Shown: one piece after another, positions 56,243 to 64,000 of the stretch
Numbering within the stretch: the first letter of the stretch is position 1
How the letters are laid out: each line of letters begins with the position of its first letter
Assembly: GCA_019752335.1 (NCBI GenBank)
Contig: JAIEMJ010000001.1
Span: 248,001 to 312,000, forward strand
DNA length: 64,000 nucleotides
Reading direction: 5' to 3'
From: Bryobacteraceae bacterium
Lineage (GTDB): Bacteria > Acidobacteriota > Terriglobia > Bryobacterales > Bryobacteraceae
Translations under genes and position numbers: made by a program
The notes under the pieces: generated by a model
What the model saw: the letters and a program-made list of their open reading frames with translations, nothing else
What the model was told of the DNA's origin: nothing
Database searches by the model: none

Positions 56243-56604
56243 TCAGGTGGCGCGGCGCAGGGCTTGGTAGACCTGGCAATTGGTCGCGGGGCCATGCTTC
56301 GCGCTCCGCTTCACCATGCCTTGCAGTTCGTCGCGCGCAGTTCCACCAGGGCGGCGATCCGGGTCTCGATCTCGCGGACCTTCTCCTCCACCTTGGCACA
56401 CATTGCTTGGCGGGAGGAGTCGCTGGTGGCGGTGATGGCGTAGAGTTCGTTGATTTCGCGCAGGGAGAAGCCGAAGTCCTGGGCGCGTTTGATGGATCGG
56501 ATGCGTTCTACGGTCGCTTGGGGGTATTGGCGGAAGCCCGAACGCGCTTCGGGGCGGGGAATTAGGCCGAGCCGCTCGTAGTAGCGGATCGTCTCGACAT
56601 GCAC
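56243..56604 (-). pseudogene. broken MerR-family regulator
   Basis: The readable part starts at HVETIRYYERLGLIPRP, which is helix 2 of the MerR winged helix. The first helix is missing, with an in-frame TAG eight codons further upstream. It continues through RIRSIKRAQDFGFSLREINEL and the dimerisation helix VREIETRIAALVELR. A frame change at a GCGCG run near 56330-56340 follows; the expected end (DELQGMVKRSAKHGPATNCQVYQALRR) lies in another frame. This resembles metal- or redox-sensing MerR proteins that end with a cysteine motif near C-P-I-L, of which only one cysteine remains. Confidence 0.7.
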
Positions 56605-56869
56605 CCCGCCTTGCGCGTCGCTTAGGCGATGGTTCTACTCTTCGCAGCAGGGGCAGCCACAGCCGCGCTTGCTTTGGCCTATCTACATCCAACGTCCGCT
56701 GGGCTAAAGCCTCACGGGCAGCGCCAAAGAGCGCGTGATGGCCATTCTTTTCGGCAAGACGATGTCGGAATCGCGCGAAGGCGACCGTCTCGACGAACCC
56801 GTCGTGAAAGGCGTAACGGGGGCGACGAACTAGAGAGACCAGTGCATTCAGGGGGTTCCGGTATCGCCC
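56605..56869. other. gene debris between merR relic and clpB
   Basis: Short readable pieces without start codons occur on both strands. On the minus strand, a cysteine-rich end, IGQSKRGCGCPCCEE, precedes the merR relic. On the plus strand (about 56727-56830) there is KERVMAILFGKTMSESREGD and EPVVKGVTGATN before a stop. They look like truncated protein ends rather than working genes. No transposase or recombinase remnant could be named. Confidence 0.45.
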
Positions 56870-59485
<2,616 letters not shown>

Positions 59486-59502
59486 GGGTTGTCTCTGAAG
59501 GA

Positions 59503-59511
59503 AGTATAGCA
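59503..59511 (-). promoter_or_regulatory. possible extended -10 promoter of clpB
   Basis: On the minus strand the sequence reads TGC-TATACT, an extended -10 box. It lies 17 bases before the clpB ATG. No good -35 at 17 bases is present, which extended -10 promoters tolerate. The leader would be short, about 10 bases. Confidence 0.4.
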
Positions 59512-59721
59512 TATGAGTCAATAAAAGTGTGAAAATCTTAGCGAGATACACTCATACCGAGTAACGACACCTACGATCCCCCCAAATAACCCCTTAGTAC
59601 CCCCTCATTCTTGGCCCCAAGTTCCCTAGGATCGCGCACAGTGTGGTGTCACAATATGGCTATACCGCCCGGAGAAGGTCGAGGAACCCTTCGCCTGGCT
59701 TGCTTTTGTTCGGAGGAAAAA

Positions 59722-60798
59722 ATGGCTACGCCTGTCATGGCTCGCCCGTTGGTGAATTGCGCGATTTTCTATGAACCGTCTGTCCTGGAGGCCTTGCGCC
59801 GTTCAGCGCAGGCGGCCTTCGACGCCGACCTCACCCCCGTGCTCGGTTTGCTGTTGGGTCGCCGTGCGCCCGAAGAAATCTCCGTCACCGCTTGGCTGCC
59901 GGTGGGCAGCGGCTCGGGCAGCCGCGAGGCCAACCTCACCCGGGCCATGGAATTGGCCCGCCTCGAGTTTCCCACCGAAAAAGTCATCGGCTGGTTCCGC
60001 TCGAAACACAACGGTGAGGCGCGGTTAACGGGAGAAGAACTCGATACCCCCGGCTTCGCCACTCCCGGCGCGCCACCCCTCACGCTCGTCTTGCGACCTT
60101 CCAGCCAACGTCCGCTCCGCGTTGCCGCCTACCTCCCCCAGGCGGAAACCGGACTCATCAGTGACCGTCCGCTGCAGGAGTTCTTTATCCAGCGCCCACA
60201 GGACGCGGTGCCGGCCACGCCAGCCAGCGCTGCCGTCGTCCGCCCGCCCAATCCACGCCGCTTCCGCGCCTCCGTCGAGCGCCTGTTGTGGGCCTTCCCG
60301 ATTGGCCTGCTGCTGCTGGTCGGCGTGGCAGCTTTCGGCACGTCCAGGGTGAGCGACGATGATCCTTCGCTGCCGTTGGCGGTTCTGGCCAAACACCCCG
60401 AGGCTGCTCCGGCGAAAGCTATGCCTGTGCCGCTACGGCTCACCCCCGGCGCCACGCAATGGCAGATGCGCTGGAATGCCCGGCCCGGCGTTGAACGGGC
60501 TTCGCTCACGCTGATCCGCGATGGCCAAAAACAGAACATTACCTTGACACCCAGCGAATACGCGGAAGGCCTTTACTTCTTCCCGCCGCCTACCGGCGAT
60601 CTCGAGATTCTGCTCCAGACCTATGTGAAAGAACAAGCCTCCACGGACGCCACCGCCCGCGTAGTAGCTTCCGCGACGTTACCTCCCCCGGCGTCGCGGG
60701 ACCTCGCCGAACTCGCCAAGGCGAAGCAAGAGTTGCAGGATGAGCGTGCCCGGCACCAGCGCCTGATGCAACTCTACGGCATCCGTCCGGCTAACTAA
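59722..60798 (+). CDS. hypothetical membrane protein with MPN/JAB-like N-terminal domain
   Basis: The ATG at 59722 is chosen for the GGAGG nearby. The protein has about 358 residues. The N-terminal domain (about 10-140) has ALRRSAQAAFDADLTPVLGLLLG, LPVGSGSGSREANLTRAMELA, then VIGWFRSKHNGEARLTGEEL. This recalls the MPN fold of JAB deubiquitinase-like proteins but lacks the H-x-H...D metal motif, so it is probably inactive as a protease. A membrane helix (LLWAFPIGLLLLVGVAAFG) lies near 205-225. A periplasmic beta-rich domain and a coiled coil (RDLAELAKAKQELQDERARHQRL) end it. It is convergent with the next gene. Confidence 0.6.
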   Translation: MATPVMARPLVNCAIFYEPSVLEALRRSAQAAFDADLTPVLGLLLGRRAPEEISVTAWLPVGSGSGSREANLTRAMELARLEFPTEKVIGWFRSKHNGEARLTGEELDTPGFATPGAPPLTLVLRPSSQRPLRVAAYLPQAETGLISDRPLQEFFIQRPQDAVPATPASAAVVRPPNPRRFRASVERLLWAFPIGLLLLVGVAAFGTSRVSDDDPSLPLAVLAKHPEAAPAKAMPVPLRLTPGATQWQMRWNARPGVERASLTLIRDGQKQNITLTPSEYAEGLYFFPPPTGDLEILLQTYVKEQASTDATARVVASATLPPPASRDLAELAKAKQELQDERARHQRLMQLYGIRPAN

Positions 60799-61348
60799 CC
60801 AGAGGCCAACGCAGTTTGACTCCATCGTCCTGGCGGAGCATCTCGCCGCCCTGCGCTTCGACGATCCGGCGCCCCAGGGGGTCCTCCAGCGCCGCGCCAC
60901 GCACCATGACGATCGCCGCCTTGCCTTCGCTCCGCAATTCCAGCCGCGGATTGGCGCTCGCTTGCAGAAGCCGGTCCAGCACATAGGCGAGGACCTCAGG
61001 TTCGGCCGCAACATACGGGTCACCTCCTTCATGCACCATCGCCGTCACCCCGGTCCGCCGCAGGCTGGCCTGAATCGCCTCGCGCAGCCGCACCGGTCTC
61101 AGCTCCGCGCCGCGCCCCCCGCGCAGCGACCGGCCCCAAACGGCCATCCCGGCCAGGGCCGCCACGACGACTGCCCAGTAAGCCGGCGGCACGCCGGACT
61201 CCTGCTGCAAGAGTCTTGCTCCCAACCAGGTTAGGGCCGTAAGCCAGAGGATCGCGCAAATGGCCCAAGCCAGGGTCCGCTGGAAACGCTGTTCACGCGA
61301 AGTCACCCTCCCAGTATCGCGCTCCACGCGTGGTTGCCAGTAAGCCAA
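60791..61348 (-). CDS. membrane protein with a degenerate histidine-kinase-type ATPase domain
   Basis: The protein has 185 residues. Two membrane helices lie at about 27-47 and 54-72. The cytoplasmic part has LREAIQASLRRTG, then PEVLAYVLDRLLQASANP in the N-box position (asparagine retained), and ends DPLGRRIVEAQGGEMLRQDDGVKLRWPL, the end of a HATPase_c fold. There is no phosphorylatable histidine or receiver partner, so it may be a pseudo-kinase. Its stop overlaps that of the MPN-like gene tail-to-tail. Confidence 0.65.
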   Translation of the reverse strand: MAYWQPRVERDTGRVTSREQRFQRTLAWAICAILWLTALTWLGARLLQQESGVPPAYWAVVVAALAGMAVWGRSLRGGRGAELRPVRLREAIQASLRRTGVTAMVHEGGDPYVAAEPEVLAYVLDRLLQASANPRLELRSEGKAAIVMVRGAALEDPLGRRIVEAQGGEMLRQDDGVKLRWPLVS

Positions 61349-61423
61349 CCGGGGCTGTGTTCCCGGCGCCTATTGGCTTTTTCCGGAGTAAGTGCCGAGC
61401 TCGTGGCTCGCGAAGCCTTCCAC

Positions 61424-63217
61424 CTACTTGCTGTGGACGCTCTCGGCGTAGACCAGGTCGCCCGTCAGCCCGTCGTAGTATTGGATGACTAAGTGCGGCT
61501 TCGGGTAAGCCACCCAACGTGGTTTTCCCGGTTCCACCGGATTGTTGAAGACGTTGTTAATTTGCGCCACCGCGTAGTAAGGCATTTTGCGCAGAGTGCC
61601 CGGAACGTCGTCCCGAATGTAAGTGGACCAGCGAATATCCACCTGCCGTCCGCGTGAATCGAACGGACCGTTGGCGGGGCGGCCGCCCTCGCTCTTCGCC
61701 GGGTGGTTTTGCGAGTTCAGTGGTCCGGAAGCGAACTCCCACACGCGATCCGTGATCTTCACGGCGAAGCTATTGTGTAAGTCGCCGGTCATGACAATCA
61801 CCGGTTTCCCCAAGGACTCCCAGAATTGAATCATCTCCTCGCGTTCCGGGCCGAAAGCAGTCCAAGCGTCGTCCTTATTGCCGGGTAAGTCACTACCGGG
61901 CGTGCCGACATGAGGAATGGTCAGGTTGACCGACGAGGCCAGGAAGAAAAAGTCGGCGTCGCTCTTCGCCATGCTGCTCTTCAACCACTCGCGCTGTTTC
62001 TTGCCCATGATCGAGAGGCCGGGCTGATTGGGCTTGGTCACATCGTGCGAGTCGCGTTGGCTGCGGGTGTCGAGTAAGTAGACTTCCACGTTACCGACGC
62101 GAAAACTGGCGTAGCTCTGCCGGCCGATGGAATAAGTGGAATTGCGTGTAGCTTTGGGTGCCGGACGAATGCGCAGCCGCTGGCCGTCCAGGATTTGGAC
62201 GATCTCATAAACGCCCGCATTGGGCTCGCCTTCCAGATTCGCGCCGCGCCCGACGTCCACGCCCGCCAGCTGCCCGCCCCAATGAACGTGCAGGTTATTG
62301 GTCTGCGCTAAGTCGAGCTTCGTGAAGTCGGCGCCAGCGTCCGTCAGGATATCCGATCCGGCGGTAAGCTGCGCCTGGCCGAATTGAATTGCCTGCGGCG
62401 CCACCACCGGTTGAGAGCCAGCCAGATAGTCGTACCAGGCTTGCATGCCGATATCGCGAAACACCGCCCGCCGGTCGCGTAGCCCGATGGTGGCCGTACC
62501 ATAGACGTCGTTTAGAATCTCGTGGTCGTCAGGCGTATAGTAAGAGGGCATCTCGCGATGCCAGGCGGCCAAAGCAGCGCCGCGCTCCAGATAATATTTG
62601 TAGTTCTCCCAGACGCCGGTAATGGAGGGCGCCAGTTTCGCCACCAGGGGCTCCGCTCCGCCCGCCACGCCGTTCTGCTCACGCCATTGTTCCAGCGAAA
62701 AATCGCGTTTCTCTTCGTAGAGCCAGTCGCCGTTCATGATGGAAAACAACGTCTGGTCGCGCAATTTACTCAGCATGGTGCGGTAAGCGGGCAATTCCGG
62801 CCGGATCATCTGTTGCGCACAGGACCCGAATTGGAAGCGGAAATTAAACAGACCACGCGGATTGGTAACCGGATCGCGAAAGGCCGCGGCGTCCGGCAAC
62901 GTGCGAAACGAACCCGCCGGACCAGCGTCGCGCTCCGTCACCGGTTGGTAGTAGTAGCGAGTGTTCGGTTCCAGGTTGGTCAGCTTCAGCCAGCCAGTCT
63001 GGTCATGGGCGAGCGTCGTCCGCACGGGTGCCGACACTTGGTCCAGCTTGTCCGGAGCAAGCCCGTAGCGGACGCGAAACTCTCCCGGCCGCGACGTCCG
63101 CGCCCAAACGGAGATCTCACGCGTGCCGACATGGCCCAGCATCGGGCCATGCGTGATCCGCAGGACGGGTTGCGCCCACAGGGCGGCGAGGGAAGAGAGG
63201 AGGAAGAGTAAGCGCAT
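61424..63217 (-). CDS. alkaline phosphatase D (PhoD) family metallophosphatase
   Basis: The ATG at 63217 gives a signal peptide (RLLFLLSSLAALWAQP). A fibronectin-like N-domain (about 20-110) precedes the catalytic domain. Metal-ligand motifs are FGSCAQQ, NGDWLYEEKRD, PDDHEILNDVYG, FLASSVN and VMTGDLHNSF, consistent with the calcium/iron centre of PhoD. A roughly 100-residue insertion (about 275-370) is rich in beta strands. It hydrolyses phosphomonoesters or diesters outside the cell to gain phosphate. No Pho box could be confirmed upstream. Confidence 0.88.
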   Translation of the reverse strand: MRLLFLLSSLAALWAQPVLRITHGPMLGHVGTREISVWARTSRPGEFRVRYGLAPDKLDQVSAPVRTTLAHDQTGWLKLTNLEPNTRYYYQPVTERDAGPAGSFRTLPDAAAFRDPVTNPRGLFNFRFQFGSCAQQMIRPELPAYRTMLSKLRDQTLFSIMNGDWLYEEKRDFSLEQWREQNGVAGGAEPLVAKLAPSITGVWENYKYYLERGAALAAWHREMPSYYTPDDHEILNDVYGTATIGLRDRRAVFRDIGMQAWYDYLAGSQPVVAPQAIQFGQAQLTAGSDILTDAGADFTKLDLAQTNNLHVHWGGQLAGVDVGRGANLEGEPNAGVYEIVQILDGQRLRIRPAPKATRNSTYSIGRQSYASFRVGNVEVYLLDTRSQRDSHDVTKPNQPGLSIMGKKQREWLKSSMAKSDADFFFLASSVNLTIPHVGTPGSDLPGNKDDAWTAFGPEREEMIQFWESLGKPVIVMTGDLHNSFAVKITDRVWEFASGPLNSQNHPAKSEGGRPANGPFDSRGRQVDIRWSTYIRDDVPGTLRKMPYYAVAQINNVFNNPVEPGKPRWVAYPKPHLVIQYYDGLTGDLVYAESVHSK

Positions 63218-63310
63218 CGCGCCTATCAACATACCTCAGAATGACGGCCATATTGTGGGTCGCCGGTGTCAGATCCCGGGGGCTAAACCGGTGCGTCTCA
63301 CGATGGGCCG

Positions 63311-63592
63311 CTAGCTTTGCTTACTCGGAATGCGAGAGATCGCTTGCAGCATGGTCTTTGTGTTCTGGTTGATCACTCTCTTGAGTTTTGCCGTGCAGAC
63401 TGCCGCAATGAGTCCAACACCCATCAGCACGGGTTCCAATCTTAGTTCCCGGCCGGGGCTTCGTTCTGTCAACCAGATAACTCCCCCGAGCGCTACGACT
63501 GTCGCCACGATCTCCTTGATGCGGCCATAACGCTCCGCCTGCTCAACGCCTGCCAGCGCCTTGCGGATGAAAACGTCTTCTTCATTCTCCAT
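63311..63592 (-). CDS. small membrane protein overlapping an ECF sigma factor gene
   Basis: The protein has 93 residues. An acidic N-terminus (ENEEDVFIRKALAGVEQAERY) is followed by two probable membrane helices (about 28-44 and 55-70) and a basic C-terminus. It begins inside the end of the sigma factor gene (11-base overlap), the place where small anti-sigma factors usually sit. It has no zinc motif; a regulatory role is inferred from place only. Confidence 0.6.
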   Translation of the reverse strand: MENEEDVFIRKALAGVEQAERYGRIKEIVATVVALGGVIWLTERSPGRELRLEPVLMGVGLIAAVCTAKLKRVINQNTKTMLQAISRIPSKQS

Positions 63593-64000
63593 GGTTGCCT
63601 CCTATGACAAACTTACGGATAGTACCGACCCCATAGGAAAGCCGGGATTTCGCGGTTCCGACAGGGATATCGAGAATCGCCGCCGTCTCTTCCAATGAGA
63701 GATGTTGTTGGTAGTGCAGCAGGAGTACGGCTCGGCTTGCTGGGGACACCCGGTCCACCAATCGTAGAAAGTCGGAATCGAACTCCTCTTGCCGATTTGC
63801 GCTGGCGCCTGCCCACGAGCGAATCAGCTCGGGATCATTTTCGAGTTCGCGCCAACGCTTCGCCTTCTTCAAATAGGCAAACGCCGTGCGCGTTGCAATA
63901 CGGAACGTCCAAGCTCTGAAGACGCTCGGCTCCCTGAGATGCCGAATCTGCCGGTAGATCTTTAGCGCCACCTCTTGCAAGATATCGTCTGCCTCCGATT
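63582..64000 (-). CDS. ECF RNA polymerase sigma factor (5' end outside window)
   Basis: The visible part includes the end of region 2 (SEADDILQEVALKIYRQIRHL, FRAWTFRIATRTAFAYLKK) and region 4 (VSPASRAVLLLHYQQHLSLEETAAILDIPVGTAKSRL). The frame is still open at the window edge, so the N-terminus lies beyond it. The gene runs into the small membrane protein by an 11-base overlap, repeating the sigma-plus-membrane-protein pattern at 5.3-6.4 kb and 38.1-39.4 kb. Confidence 0.9.
   Translation of the reverse strand, partial: SEADDILQEVALKIYRQIRHLREPSVFRAWTFRIATRTAFAYLKKAKRWRELENDPELIRSWAGASANRQEEFDSDFLRLVDRVSPASRAVLLLHYQQHLSLEETAAILDIPVGTAKSRLSYGVGTIRKFVIGGNHGE

Noticed and set aside
59640-59680. 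TGTGGTGTCACA-like sequence before the MPN-like gene considered as a CRP site.
   Set aside because: The half-sites are too close together for a CRP/FNR dimer, and no matching promoter is clear.

Overview
The window is GC-rich, densely packed bacterial chromosome. The gene set points to an acidobacterium of the Bryobacterales/Solibacter type. The pointers are a large haem-motif DUF1549/DUF1553 protein paired with a Tat-exported DUF1501 protein, two Tat-signal aldo/keto reductases, a thioredoxin/PDZ protein with a probable selenocysteine, several ECF sigma factors followed by membrane proteins, an Hsp70-like protein with a DUF2760 partner, and a protein with the 'RRNA...STGPRTPEGKARSAQNA' motif. 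This assignment is inference from gene content; no rRNA is present.

Layout. 1-2.9 kb: end of a YbdK-type carboxylate-amine ligase, an M29 aminopeptidase and a Tat aldo/keto reductase. 2.98-4.7 kb: a probable selenoprotein (signal peptide, thioredoxin-like domain with C-x-x-U, a CxxCH haem motif, two PDZ-like segments), translationally coupled to a DsbD N-domain-like protein. The in-frame TGA is followed at the right distance by a bacterial SECIS-like hairpin; this is the most striking item in the window. 4.8-5.3 kb: DUF433 antitoxin with a decayed DUF5615 toxin. 5.3-13.2 kb: an ECF sigma unit, an SDR, infA-wecB behind a good promoter, a ClpB-C-like AAA ATPase, a gluconolactonase-like protein, cobalamin adenosyltransferase and a second Tat aldo/keto reductase. 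13.5-20.0 kb: a D-threonate-type catabolic pair (PdxA2/DUF1537 kinase) divergent from the DUF1549-DUF1501 pair. 20-29.2 kb: a cyclophilin, then a tight minus-strand cluster rlmB-ggt-isomerase-asnS-arginase-ddl-S41 protease. 29.3-40.6 kb: MerR and NtrC-type regulators, the Hsp70/DUF2760 pair, fdhD, an XRE regulator whose start codon lies in a 17-bp palindrome, a HEPN two-gene module, and rpoE/TonB-like/rsmA. 40.7-46.4 kb: dodecin, ApbE, an FGE-fold protein, a CocE-type hydrolase, tRNA-Arg(TCG) and an M48 protease.

46.4-56.9 kb is the accessory region: a type I restriction-modification island (hsdM, hsdS, two extra genes, then a frameshifted hsdR), preceded by a relic hsdM tail fused to a broken DUF1016/YhcG nuclease at a 22-bp palindrome, and followed by a broken merR. 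56.9-64 kb: clpB, an MPN-like membrane protein convergent with a degenerate kinase-like ATPase, a PhoD phosphatase, and an ECF sigma factor running off the end.

Genes are packed closely. ATGA/GTGA start-stop overlaps are frequent, and several convergent pairs share their stop codons. No CRISPR array, rRNA, intact insertion sequence or integrase was seen.
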